Of a DNA stretch of 64,000 nt, positions 1 to 8,515 are shown piece by piece; the first letter of the stretch is position 1; the number at the start of each line of letters is the position of its first letter. The stretch covers positions 434,001 through 498,000 of the forward strand of contig CAWJUH010000003.1 of the NCBI GenBank assembly GCA_963846005.1. The letters are read 5' to 3'. This DNA comes from CAVSUR01 sp963846005. GTDB taxonomy: Bacteria > Actinomycetota > Actinomycetes > Streptosporangiales > Streptosporangiaceae. The position numbers and the translations under genes are program-made. The notes beneath the pieces were generated by a model. The model saw only the letters and a program-made list of their open reading frames with translations, made no database searches and was not told where the DNA came from.

Positions 1-1
1 C

Positions 2-628
2 GACACGCTCGGCGCCGCCCGCGGCACGGTGCCGGTGTCGATCTCCAATCAGCTGCCGTACCAGGTCCGGGTGCGGCTGGCGGTCCAGGTGCCAGCCGGG
101 GACAGCTTCACGATCACCAATCAGCCCGGCGTGATCAGCATCCGGGCCGGCCAGATCGTCACCGTCAAGCTCAAGGTCCACGCCCCGCTCGGCACGACCG
201 TGCTCAGCCTGCGGCTGCTGACCGCGCACGGGCGGCCGCTGCCCGGGCCCAGCCGGACGCTGACGGTCGAGGCCACCCAGTTCGGCACGGTCGCGATCGT
301 CATCGTCGCGGCGGCGCTCGGCGTGTTCATGATCTCCTCGACGGCCCGGGCCATCCGGCGCGGCCGCGCCCAGCAAGCGCCCCCGCCCGGCCCTCAGCCC
401 GGCCCTGGGCCCGGCGGCGAGGCGGCCGGGACGGGCCCCGGCGGCCAGGACGGGGCGGCGGGCCGCACCGCCGGGCCGCCGGGTCCTCCCGGTCCCGCGG
501 CCGGAGCGGATACCGTCAATGGCAGCGAGGCGGGTGCGCGCACCGGCCCTCGTGCCCCGGGGGAGCAGGCCGGAACGGAGGACGCCGATGACTACGCCCC
601 GGCGCCCGGCTGGCCGGACCGGAGCTGA
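2..628 (+). CDS. DUF6049-family membrane protein, 3' part only
   Basis: The reading frame is already open at base 2, so this is the C-terminal part of a larger protein that starts outside the window. It shows an extracytoplasmic beta-rich segment, one transmembrane helix (about residues 85-105 counted from base 29), a basic stop-transfer patch (RAIRRGR), then a Gly/Pro-rich cytoplasmic tail of about 90 residues. Actinobacteria usually carry a DUF6049 protein directly upstream of murJ, and that position is the main basis for the name. Its function is not established. The murJ start lies inside its last 41 bases, so the two genes are probably translationally coupled. Confidence 0.75.
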   Translation, partial: DTLGAARGTVPVSISNQLPYQVRVRLAVQVPAGDSFTITNQPGVISIRAGQIVTVKLKVHAPLGTTVLSLRLLTAHGRPLPGPSRTLTVEATQFGTVAIVIVAAALGVFMISSTARAIRRGRAQQAPPPGPQPGPGPGGEAAGTGPGGQDGAAGRTAGPPGPPGPAAGADTVNGSEAGARTGPRAPGEQAGTEDADDYAPAPGWPDRS

Positions 629-2489
629 CCCGGGCCGCGACCCGCGGCAGGCGCCCGACTGGCGCGAGCACAGCGGCTCGCACCGGGCCTCGGGCGCGCA
701 CCGCGCACCGCCGCGCGGGCTGGGCTGGGCCGGCCCGCTGGGTGACGACGCCATCACCAGCGAGCTGGCCCGGGTCGAGCTGAGCCGGGCCGAGACCATC
801 CCGTTCACCGCCATCACCGACGCCACCGCCGAGCCGCAGCCCGCCGAGGCCGCGGCGGCGGCCGGGCAGGCCGACGCCGGGATCCTGCGCTCCAGCGGGG
901 TGATGGCGGTCGGCACGATCGCGTCGCGGGTCACCGGCTTCCTGCGCACGCTGATCCTGGTCTACGCGCTCGGCTACGCCTACCTCGCCGACGCTTACAA
1001 CGTCGCCAACACGCTGCCCAACGCGGTCTACAACCTGGCCCTCGGCGGCATCCTCACCAGCGTGGTCGTGCCGCTGATCGTCAACGCGGCTACCCGCGAT
1101 CCCGACCACGGCGAGGCCTACGACCAGCGGATATTCACCCTCGGCGTGCTGGCGCTTGCGGGCATCACGGTGCTCGCCACCGCGGCGGCCCGGCCGATCA
1201 CCGCGATTTACGGGCACGACGTCGGGGGCGCCGCCACCTATCACCTGACGGTGATCTTCGCCTACTTCTTCATCCCGCAGATCTTCTTCTACGGGGTCAG
1301 CTCGCTGATCGGCGCGATCCTGAACGCGCGCGGCAGCTTCGCCGCGCCGATGTGGACGCCGGTCATCAACAACGTGGTCGTGATCGTGATCGGGCTGGCG
1401 TTCCTGATCCTGGCCGGCCCCGGCCGCACGCCGGCCAACATCACCCCGAACGAGATCGCGCTGCTCGGCTTCGGCACCACGCTGGGCATCATCCTGCAGA
1501 CCGTGGCGCTGATCCCGTCGCTGCTGGCCGTGGGCTTCCGCTGGCGGCCGCGGTTCGACTTCCGCCGGGCCGAGGTCGGCGAGATCGGCCGGATGGGCGG
1601 CTGGATGTTCGGCTACGTGCTCACCACCCAGGTGTCCTTCGTGGTCACCGCGATCGTGGCCAACGACGCGGGCGCGCACCTCGACCCGGCGCACGCCGGC
1701 GAGGGCTTCGCCGTCTACAGCTACGCCTGGCAGCTGTTCCAGCTCCCGTACGCGATCGTCGGCATCTCGGTGATCACCGCGATGCTGCCGCGGATGAGCG
1801 CGCACGCCGCCCGCGGCCGGGTCCGGCTGGTCGCCGCGGACTTCTCCGGCGCCTTCCGGCTCGCCTCGGTCATCGTGGTGCCGGCCGCGCTGGTGCTGGC
1901 GGTGCTCGGGGCGCCGCTGGCGCAGGCCGTGTTCACCGGCGGCGCTGCCTCCGCCGCGGGCGCCCGCGACCTCGGGATCGTGTTCGCGCTGTTCTGCGCC
2001 GGCCTGCTGCCCTACATGACCTTCCAGCTGCTGCTGCGGGTGTTCTACGCGCTGCACGACAGCCGGACCCCGGCACTGATCGGGGTCGGGGCCATGGTGG
2101 TGAACATCGTCGCCAACCTCGCGGCCCTGAAGCTGCTGCCGGCCGCGGATGTCGTCGCCGCGCTCGGCGCCGGATTCGGGCTCGCCAACCTGACCGGGGC
2201 GGTCGCCGCCTGGTACGTGCTGTCGCGCCGGCTGCGCGGCCTGGACGGGTATCAGGTCACCCGGTCACTGGTCCGGATGCACGCCGCGGCCATCCCGGCG
2301 GCGGTGTTCGCGCTCGCGGTCACCGTGATGACCGGCGTCGTGCTCCCGGGCGGCCGGCTGAACTCCCTGGTCACCGTGGTGCTGGCCGGCTGCGGGGCGA
2401 TATTCTTCTACGTCTTGTTCGCCCGGGCGTTCGAGCTGACCGAGCTGACCGAGCTGACCAGCACGATCCGGTCCCGGCTGGGCCGCTGA
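588..2489 (+). CDS. murJ: Lipid II flippase MurJ (MviN)
   Basis: A 633-residue polytopic membrane protein of the MOP/MviN family, which moves lipid II across the cytoplasmic membrane for peptidoglycan synthesis. The N-terminal 110 residues are a hydrophilic extension rich in Pro, Arg and Ala. The first helix region carries the typical motif SRVTGFLRTL, and about 13-14 hydrophobic segments follow. I chose ATG 588 because a GGAGG-like site lies just upstream (about 576-583); the frame stays open back to 519. It overlaps the end of the DUF6049 gene and precedes the pseudokinase gene. In mycobacteria MurJ and the pseudokinase are a single polypeptide, whereas here they are separate genes. Confidence 0.93.
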   Translation: MTTPRRPAGRTGADPGRDPRQAPDWREHSGSHRASGAHRAPPRGLGWAGPLGDDAITSELARVELSRAETIPFTAITDATAEPQPAEAAAAAGQADAGILRSSGVMAVGTIASRVTGFLRTLILVYALGYAYLADAYNVANTLPNAVYNLALGGILTSVVVPLIVNAATRDPDHGEAYDQRIFTLGVLALAGITVLATAAARPITAIYGHDVGGAATYHLTVIFAYFFIPQIFFYGVSSLIGAILNARGSFAAPMWTPVINNVVVIVIGLAFLILAGPGRTPANITPNEIALLGFGTTLGIILQTVALIPSLLAVGFRWRPRFDFRRAEVGEIGRMGGWMFGYVLTTQVSFVVTAIVANDAGAHLDPAHAGEGFAVYSYAWQLFQLPYAIVGISVITAMLPRMSAHAARGRVRLVAADFSGAFRLASVIVVPAALVLAVLGAPLAQAVFTGGAASAAGARDLGIVFALFCAGLLPYMTFQLLLRVFYALHDSRTPALIGVGAMVVNIVANLAALKLLPAADVVAALGAGFGLANLTGAVAAWYVLSRRLRGLDGYQVTRSLVRMHAAAIPAAVFALAVTVMTGVVLPGGRLNSLVTVVLAGCGAIFFYVLFARAFELTELTELTSTIRSRLGR

Positions 2490-2670
2490 GCCGGCCTGGC
2501 CGCGGTCCGGGCGGTGTCTCCGCCGGGTAACGGTTTGCGCTGGCCTGGCTGCCAGGCGGGACCGCGGGCCGGTAGGGGCCTAGCATGTAGGTCAGCAGCA
2601 ATGCGCACCGAGTCCACGGGCCGCGGAGGGAGGGCCGAGGGCCGCCCCGCCGCAGAGGGCCGTCTTAGTC

Positions 2671-4345
2671 ATGAGCACCTTCATCTCGGAACCCGGTACC
2701 AGGCTCGGCGGCCGTTACCGGCTGGAAGACCGCGTGGCCGCGGAGTCCGGCTGGGCGGCCTGGAAGGCGATCGACGAGATCCTGGCCCGCGCCGTCACGG
2801 TGTACACCTTCGCGCCCGGCTTCCCCCGGATCCAGGAGGTCATCACCGCCGCCCGGGCGGCCAGCCGGCTGCCCGACTCGCGGCTGGGCCAGGTGTTCGA
2901 CGTCGAGGACGACTGGGACCGCGCCTACGTGGTCATGGAGTGGGCGGCCGGTGACTCGCTGGAGGACCTGCTCGCGGCCGGGCCGCTGGATCCGGTGCCG
3001 GGAGCCAGGATCGTCGCCGAGGCCGCGGGCGCGCTGGCCGTCGCGCACGCGGCCGGGCTGGCCCACCTGCGGCTGACCCCGGCCTCACTGCGGATCGGCC
3101 ACGGCGGCGGGGTCAAGGTGGTGGGCCTCGGGATCGACGCCGCGCTGGCCGGAGTGACCGATCCCGAGCCGGCCCTGGCCGACACCGTCGGCCTCGGCCG
3201 CCTGCTGTACGCCGCGATGACCGCGCGCTGGCCGGGTCCCGACTACCCGGCGCTGCCGCCCGCGCCGCTGGCCGACGGAGTGCCCCGGCGGCCCCGCCAG
3301 GTGCAGGCCGGCGTCCCGGCCGCGCTGGACGACGTCACCTGCCGGGCGGTGCAGATCCCCGGCCGGGACGGCGAGGCCGGCCTGCGCCAGCCCGCCGAGC
3401 TGGCCAGCGCGCTGCTGGCGGTCATCCCGCCGGTGCCGCCGCCGCCGGCCAGCCCGGACGTGCACGGCGGCCGCGGCAGCCGCGGGCGGGCCGAGACCGG
3501 GCGGCGGGACCGGGCGGCGCGCGACGAGGACTACCCCGGCGGTGCCGGCCGGGACGGCGACTACCGGGACGGCGACTACCGGGACGGCGACTACCGGGAC
3601 GGCGACTACCGGGACGGGCGCCGGCACCAGCCGCACCGGCCGCCGGGGCCGGCCGGCCGCGGCGACGACCAGGCTGGGCCGGGCCCGGCGCCGGTCCCGC
3701 GGCCGGGCCGCGCTGGTCGTCCTGGCCGCCCTGATCGTGGTGGGCGGCATCGTCGCGGCCACCTCGCCGTTCTGGCACTCCGCCGCCGCGCCGCACCGGG
3801 GCTCGAGCCGGCACCCGGCCCGGCCGGGCCACACCACCGCGCCCGCGGCATCGGTCGTCGTCCCGCAGCAGGCGGCCGGATACGACCCGCTGACCAGCGT
3901 GGCGCTCGACCCGGGCGACGAGAACACCGCCCAGGCCCGCCTCGCCATCGACGGCAACCCGGCCACCTACTGGAGCACGCAGTACTACGACACAGCCGCC
4001 TTCGGGGGCCTGAAGAAGGGCAGCGGGCTGATCCTGCGGCTGCCCGGGAAGGACCGGCTCAGCTCGGTCCAGGTCGTGTTCGGCGCGGGTACCGGCACGA
4101 ACGTCCAGCTCAGGCTGGGCAGCTCCGACGCGCGCGACAGCAGCGCCCTGAACAGCATGACCATGATCGCCCACCAGAACAACGTGACGGGCAGGCAGAC
4201 GTTCCGGATCACATCTCCGGCTCGCGGCCGGTACCTGCTCATCTGGTTCACCCAGCTCGGGGCGGCGCCGCCGTCGGTGAACGGCGCGAGCGGCAAGTAC
4301 CTGGCCCAGGTCTTCAATGTCGTGCTGCACGGGTCATCGTCCTGA
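2671..4345 (+). CDS. MurJ-associated pseudokinase with TM helix and discoidin-like domain (frameshifted)
   Basis: Two overlapping frames together make one protein of about 557 residues. The first (from ATG 2671) encodes a protein-kinase fold of about 260 residues that lacks the usual ATP-binding Lys, the HRD catalytic loop and the DFG motif, so it is a pseudokinase. A linker with four RDGDY repeats follows. The second frame, one base on, encodes a TM helix (RGRAALVVLAALIVVGG) and an extracytoplasmic domain resembling F5/8 type C (discoidin) domains (IDGNPATYWST). The switch must lie between about 3610 and 3700. Homologues beside murJ in other actinomycetes are continuous, so I read this as one gene with an extra base, real or artefactual. 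The pseudokinase domain fused to mycobacterial MurJ recruits the FHA protein FhaA; a similar role here is inference. Confidence 0.75.
3550..3609 (+). repeat. 15-bp tandem repeat, four copies, in pseudokinase linker
   Basis: Four back-to-back copies of cgggacggcgactac encode RDGDY in the cytoplasmic linker. The unit is a multiple of three, so copy-number change would not shift the frame. The frameshift described for this gene lies just downstream of the array. Confidence 0.9.
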
Positions 4346-4375
4346 CCGGCAGGCGGCACGGCCCGGGCCCCGCCG

Positions 4376-5029
4376 GTGACCGGCAGCGAGCCCGCGCCGG
4401 AACCGTCTGACGCCGACCTGCTGCGGCGGCACGTGGCCGGCGACCCGGAGGCGTTCGGCCAGCTGTTCCAGCGCCACCAGGCCCGGCTGTGGGCGGTGGC
4501 GGTCCGCACCCTGGGCGAGCCGGAGGAAGCGGCCGACGCGCTGCAGGATGCGATGATCTCGGCCTTCCGGCGGGCAGGCAGCTTCCGCGGCGACTCGGCC
4601 GTCACCACCTGGCTGCACCGGATCGTCATCAACGCCTGCCTGGACCGGCTGCGCCGCCGGGCCGCCCGGCCGCAGGCCGCCGGCGCCGACGAGCGCACGC
4701 TGGACAGCCTGGCCGCCGGGCCGGCCCCGGACGACCCGTCCGGCGACCGGGACACCGCGCTGGACGTGCGGGCCGCCCTGGCCACGCTGCCGCCGGACCA
4801 GCAGGCGGCGCTGGTCCTGGTGGACATGCTCGGCTATCCGGTCGCCGATGCCGCGCAGGTGCTCGGCACCACCCAGGGAACGATCAAGAGCAGGTGCGCG
4901 CGGGGACGGGCCAGGCTGCTGCCGCGGCTGGCTCACCTGCGCCGGGCCCCCGAGCCCGCCGCCCGGTCCCGGAACCAAAGCGGCACCGCGGACGTCCAAC
5001 CTGCGCGGGAAGGGGGTGAGGACCGATGA
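4376..5029 (+). CDS. sigM: ECF RNA polymerase sigma factor, SigM type
   Basis: A 217-residue ECF sigma factor. Sigma region 2 runs from about residue 15 to 85 (DADLLRRHVAGDPEAFGQLF through TWLHRIVINACLDRLRRR). Region 4 runs from about 130 to 185 (LPPDQQAALVLVDMLGYPVADAAQ with a helix-turn-helix ending TIKSRCARGR). It starts at GTG 4376, 30 bases after the pseudokinase gene. Its stop overlaps the start of the next gene (ATGA at 5026-5029), the usual arrangement for an ECF sigma factor and its anti-sigma factor. The position between murJ and trxBA matches sigM of Streptomyces and mycobacteria, where it is linked to thiol and envelope stress. Confidence 0.92.
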   Translation: MTGSEPAPEPSDADLLRRHVAGDPEAFGQLFQRHQARLWAVAVRTLGEPEEAADALQDAMISAFRRAGSFRGDSAVTTWLHRIVINACLDRLRRRAARPQAAGADERTLDSLAAGPAPDDPSGDRDTALDVRAALATLPPDQQAALVLVDMLGYPVADAAQVLGTTQGTIKSRCARGRARLLPRLAHLRRAPEPAARSRNQSGTADVQPAREGGEDR

Positions 5030-6117
5030 TGTGGCGGCTGACGCGGCGGCACCCGGGCGCCGAGGACATTGCCCGGCTTGAGGCGGCGGACCTCGCCCCC
5101 GGCCAGGCCCGGCGGATCCGGGCTCATCTGGCCGGATGCCCCCGGTGCGCGCAGGTCAGGAGCGAGCTGGCGGCGGTCAGCGCGGCGCTGGCCGCTGCGC
5201 CGGCCCCGCCGATGCCCGCGCACCTGGCCGCCCGGATCAGCGACGCGCTGGCCGCCGAGGCTGTCCGCCGCACCGCTGCGCCAGGCACGGTGGGCGAGGC
5301 CGGCCTGGCAGCCGCGCCGGACATCGCGGCCGGCCCCGTCCGCGCACCCTCGGGCACCGCGGAACCAGGCGCCGCGGAACCAGGCGCCGGGCGGCCGGGC
5401 CGCCCGGCCCGGCCAGATGCCGGCCTGAACGGCGCGGACCGGGCTGGCCGGACCCGGAGTCCCGGCCGGGGCGCCCGGCCGTGGCTGGCTTCCCCGGCCG
5501 GGCTGCGGGTGCTGGCCGGCGCCGCCGCGGCGGTCGTCGTCCTGGCCGGCGGCGGCTACGAGCTGGCCAGTCATCTCGGCAGCTCAGGAACGACCGGCAC
5601 CGGGGCGGCGAGTTCCAGCGGGCCCGGCAGCACGCCGGGGCGGCGCGCCGGCAGCGCCGGCCAGGCCGCCCCCTTCGGCGGCCCCCGGGCCCCCGCGGCC
5701 GTCCCGGCGGCCGGATCGCCGCTGCACTACGGCACCGGCCGCCACGCGGCGGTGCTCACCCCGGTCGCGACCGGCACCGACTACCAGCCCGGCCGGCTGG
5801 CCGGCCAGGTCAGGCAGGCCATCGCCCGGGCCGGCCGCGTCAGCAGCCCGTCGTCACGCTCCACGCCCGCCGCCGGCCAGGGCTCCGGCGGCACGGAGCT
5901 CGGGCACCCGGCGGCCGCCCTGTCGGCCTGCGTGACCCGGATCGCGGCCGGCCGGCCCGTGCGGCTGGTCGACGTGGCGGCCTACCAGGGCCTGCCGGCC
6001 ACCGTCGTCGCCGTCGGGGCACCGGGAGCGGCCACGGTCACCGTGTACGTGGCCGGCCCCGGCTGCTCCGGGTCGGCCAGCGACCTGCTGACCCGCCCGG
6101 TGACCGCCGCGGGCTGA
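5026..6117 (+). CDS. Zinc-finger transmembrane anti-sigma factor for SigM
   Basis: A 363-residue protein translated from an ATGA overlap with sigM. The N-terminal domain has the zinc-binding anti-sigma pattern HLAGCPRC (HxxxCxxC) around residues 34-41. A Pro/Ala/Gly-rich linker follows, then one TM helix at about 163-182 (VLAGAAAAVVVLAGGGY). The extracytoplasmic domain of about 180 residues contains two cysteines that could form a disulfide. The expected role is to hold SigM inactive at the membrane and release it on a thiol or envelope signal. That is established for RsmA-type proteins in this locus but inferred here. Confidence 0.87.
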   Translation: MMWRLTRRHPGAEDIARLEAADLAPGQARRIRAHLAGCPRCAQVRSELAAVSAALAAAPAPPMPAHLAARISDALAAEAVRRTAAPGTVGEAGLAAAPDIAAGPVRAPSGTAEPGAAEPGAGRPGRPARPDAGLNGADRAGRTRSPGRGARPWLASPAGLRVLAGAAAAVVVLAGGGYELASHLGSSGTTGTGAASSSGPGSTPGRRAGSAGQAAPFGGPRAPAAVPAAGSPLHYGTGRHAAVLTPVATGTDYQPGRLAGQVRQAIARAGRVSSPSSRSTPAAGQGSGGTELGHPAAALSACVTRIAAGRPVRLVDVAAYQGLPATVVAVGAPGAATVTVYVAGPGCSGSASDLLTRPVTAAG

Positions 6118-6210
6118 CCTCGCCCCGCGCCGCCGCCGGTGCCGCGCCGCGGGAATCTCCGGGCCTTAGGATCGGTTGACGCCCGTGCAGAACGTGAGAG
6201 GCAGGAAGAC

Positions 6211-7143
6211 GTGACTGACGTCCGGGATGTAATCATCATCGGCTCCGGGCCGTCCGGCTACACCGCGGCTCTGTACGCTGCGCGGGCCCGGCTCAGCCCG
6301 CTGGTGTTCGAGGGGTCGGTGACCTCCGGCGGGGCGCTGATGAACACCACCGACGTGGAGAACTTCCCCGGCTTCCCCGACGGCGTGCTCGGCCCGGACC
6401 TGATGGACGCGCTGCGCAAGCAGGCCGAGCGGTTCGGCGCCGAGCTGGTGGCCGACGACGTCACCGAGGTCGACCTGCGCGCCACGCCCAAGGTGGTCAA
6501 GGCCGGCCAGGACATCTACCTGGCCCGGGCGGTCATCATCGCGACCGGGTCGAGCTACCGCGAGCTCGGCGTGCCGGGCGAGAAGGAGCTGTCCGGCCAC
6601 GGGGTCTCCTGGTGCGCCACCTGCGACGGGTTCTTCTTCCGCGAGCAGGACATCGCGGTCATCGGCGGCGGCGACTCGGCGATGGAGGAGGCGACGTTCC
6701 TGACCCGGTTCGCCCGGTCGGTCACGATCGTGCACCGCCGGGATGCGCTGCGCGCCTCGAAGATCATGCAGGACCGGGCGATGGCCAACCCGAAGATCCG
6801 CTTCCAGTGGGACAGCGAAGTCGCCGGGGTGACCGGCAGCGACCGGGTCACCAGCCTGCGGCTGCGCAACGTCAGGACCGGCGCGGAATCGGAGCTGCCG
6901 GTCACCGGCATCTTCGTCGCCATCGGCCACGAGCCGCGCAGCGAGCTGTTCACCGGGCAGCTGGAGACCGACGCCGAGGGCTACCTGACGGTGGACCATC
7001 CCTCGACCAGGACCGCGATCGAGGGCGTGTTCGCGGCCGGGGACGTCGTCGACCACATCTACCGGCAGGCGGTGACCGCGGCCGGGACCGGCTGCGCCGC
7101 CGCGATCGACGCCGAGCGCTGGCTGGCCGACCAGGACGGCTGA
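6211..7143 (+). CDS. trxB: Thioredoxin-disulfide reductase
   Basis: A 310-residue FAD/NADPH enzyme that reduces thioredoxin. Visible motifs are the N-terminal FAD dinucleotide fold (VIIIGSGPSGYTAALYAARA), the redox-active CATC in the segment SWCATCDG, the NADPH-binding GGGDSAMEEA, and the C-terminal FAD motif GVFAAGDVVD. I chose GTG 6211 because AGGAAG stands directly upstream and the protein then begins in register with the family; the frame is open 24 codons further upstream. It is followed by trxA 85 bases on, and the pair forms the thioredoxin system in the SigM neighbourhood. Confidence 0.96.
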   Translation: MTDVRDVIIIGSGPSGYTAALYAARARLSPLVFEGSVTSGGALMNTTDVENFPGFPDGVLGPDLMDALRKQAERFGAELVADDVTEVDLRATPKVVKAGQDIYLARAVIIATGSSYRELGVPGEKELSGHGVSWCATCDGFFFREQDIAVIGGGDSAMEEATFLTRFARSVTIVHRRDALRASKIMQDRAMANPKIRFQWDSEVAGVTGSDRVTSLRLRNVRTGAESELPVTGIFVAIGHEPRSELFTGQLETDAEGYLTVDHPSTRTAIEGVFAAGDVVDHIYRQAVTAAGTGCAAAIDAERWLADQDG

Positions 7144-7228
7144 TCCGCCCGGCGCGCAGGCCGCGGCCAGCGGCCGTGCTGACCGCCGGCGCCCACCCCG
7201 ATAACGAACGGAAGGAAGGAAGACCCAG

Positions 7229-7552
7229 ATGGGTGCAACCAAGGCCGTCACCGACGCGACGTTCGAGGCCGACGTGCTGAAGAACGACAAGCCCGTGATC
7301 GTGGACTACTGGGCTGAGTGGTGCGGGCCGTGCCGCCAGGTCGCCCCGGTGCTGGAGGAGATTGCCGCCGAGCACGCCGGCCAGATCGAGGTCGTCAAGC
7401 TGAACGTCGACGAGAACCCGGCGGTCACCCAGCGGTACGGCATCATGAACATCCCGACCCTGAACGTGTTCAAGGGCGGCGAGGTGGTCAAGCAGATCGT
7501 CGGCGCCAAGCCCAAGTCGGCCCTGCTGCGCGAGCTGGCTGACTTCATCTGA
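7229..7552 (+). CDS. trxA: Thioredoxin
   Basis: A 107-residue thioredoxin with the active site WCGPC (segment DYWAEWCGPCRQ) and the cis-Pro segment MNIPTLNVF. It starts at ATG 7229 after the strong purine stretch GGAAGGAAG. It lies downstream of trxB on the same strand and is followed by a clear hairpin at 7565-7591, so the trxBA unit probably ends there. It keeps cytoplasmic protein thiols reduced. Confidence 0.97.
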   Translation: MGATKAVTDATFEADVLKNDKPVIVDYWAEWCGPCRQVAPVLEEIAAEHAGQIEVVKLNVDENPAVTQRYGIMNIPTLNVFKGGEVVKQIVGAKPKSALLRELADFI

Positions 7553-7564
7553 TCGCCGGCCGGA

Positions 7565-7591
7565 GGCCCGGCCGTTGATCACGGCCGGGCC
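7565..7591 (+). terminator. Hairpin terminator after trxA
   Basis: A perfect 10-bp inverted repeat (GGCCCGGCCG at 7565-7574 and its complement at 7582-7591) encloses a 7-base loop, 12 bases past the trxA stop. There is no long T tract, as is common in actinomycete terminators. Confidence 0.7.
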
Positions 7592-7677
7592 GTTGCCCGG
7601 CCCGGTCACAGCTCCTGGCTGAAAACGTATTTGAATTCCGGCAATAAGCTGGGGTTTTAGTAAAGCGGACCGGCCGG

Positions 7678-8301
7678 TTAAGCCAGCCGGAGCGCGCGCT
7701 CGGGCGTCATCGAACCGAGCAGCCGCTCCAGCGCCACTTCGACGTCCTCGCGCCAGGACAGGGCGGTCTTCAGCTCCAGCCGAAGCCGCGGGTAGCGCAG
7801 GTGCGGCCGGACGGTCTTGAACCCGACGGCGAGCAGGTAGTCGGCCGGCACCACGCAGGAGGGGCCGTTCCAGTTCAGGTCGCCGAACGCCTCGATCGCC
7901 TTGACCCCGCGCCGGGTCAGGTCCTTGGCCAGGCCCTGGACCAGGACCCGGCCGAGCCCGCCACCGGAGAACTCCGGCAGCACGTGCGCGGTCATGAGCA
8001 GCACCGCGTCGGCGCTCACCGGGCTGGTCGGGAACGCGAACGAGCGCGGCACGAATCCGGGCGGCGCGTACAGCATGAACCCGGCCGGAACGCCGTCCAC
8101 GTAGATGATCTTCCCGCAGCTGCCCCATTCCAGCAGCGTGGAGGAGATCCAGGACTCTTTCTCCTGCGCCGGGTTGCCTTCCTCGGCGGCGCGGGCCTGG
8201 CTGACGGCGTCGAGTTCCCAGAAGACGCAGCGCCGGCACCGCGACGGCAGGTCGTCGAGGTTATCCAGCGTGATGTTCGCGAGACGGCGCGGCACGGACA
8301 C
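7678..8301 (-). CDS. GNAT-family N-acetyltransferase
   Basis: A protein of about 207 residues from GTG 8301. Upstream in the same frame the reading frame is open to 8550, but that part is Pro/Arg-rich and does not look like protein. The N-terminus has a cysteine cluster (RCRRCVFWEL). The acetyl-CoA binding region is visible as LLMTAHVLPEFSGGGLGRVLVQGLAKDL, which carries the GNAT pattern with the GGGLGR loop. A GNAT gene at this place between trxA and parB is usual in actinomycetes. The substrate is unknown. It is convergent with trxA. Confidence 0.82.
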   Translation of the reverse strand: MSVPRRLANITLDNLDDLPSRCRRCVFWELDAVSQARAAEEGNPAQEKESWISSTLLEWGSCGKIIYVDGVPAGFMLYAPPGFVPRSFAFPTSPVSADAVLLMTAHVLPEFSGGGLGRVLVQGLAKDLTRRGVKAIEAFGDLNWNGPSCVVPADYLLAVGFKTVRPHLRYPRLRLELKTALSWREDVEVALERLLGSMTPERALRLA

Positions 8302-8515
8302 CCCTGGAGATCGAAACCGTGGGGCCCACCGTGGATTCACGCGGACCCGGCTAGGCGGCGCGTGCCCCGGCGGGACGCCGGCGTCCAGCACGCCGGATCT
8401 ATGGTACCCAGCGCGCCCGGCGGCCGGAGGCCGCCGGGTCAGCGGGATCAGGCGCCGCCGGGCCGCGCCGGGAGCGGCCGCTGGCACCCGCGGCCGCGCG
8501 GCTAGGCTCGGGCGG

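Noticed and set aside
516..2057. Long open frame antisense to murJ
   Set aside because: It is the shadow expected in DNA with very high GC at third positions. Its product is His/Arg/Asp-rich with no fold, while the + strand matches MurJ throughout.
3550..3609. Regular short repeats considered as a CRISPR array
   Set aside because: The units are adjacent with no spacers and encode an in-frame RDGDY linker. The arrays at 14197 and 51712 are also spacer-free, and no cas genes are present.
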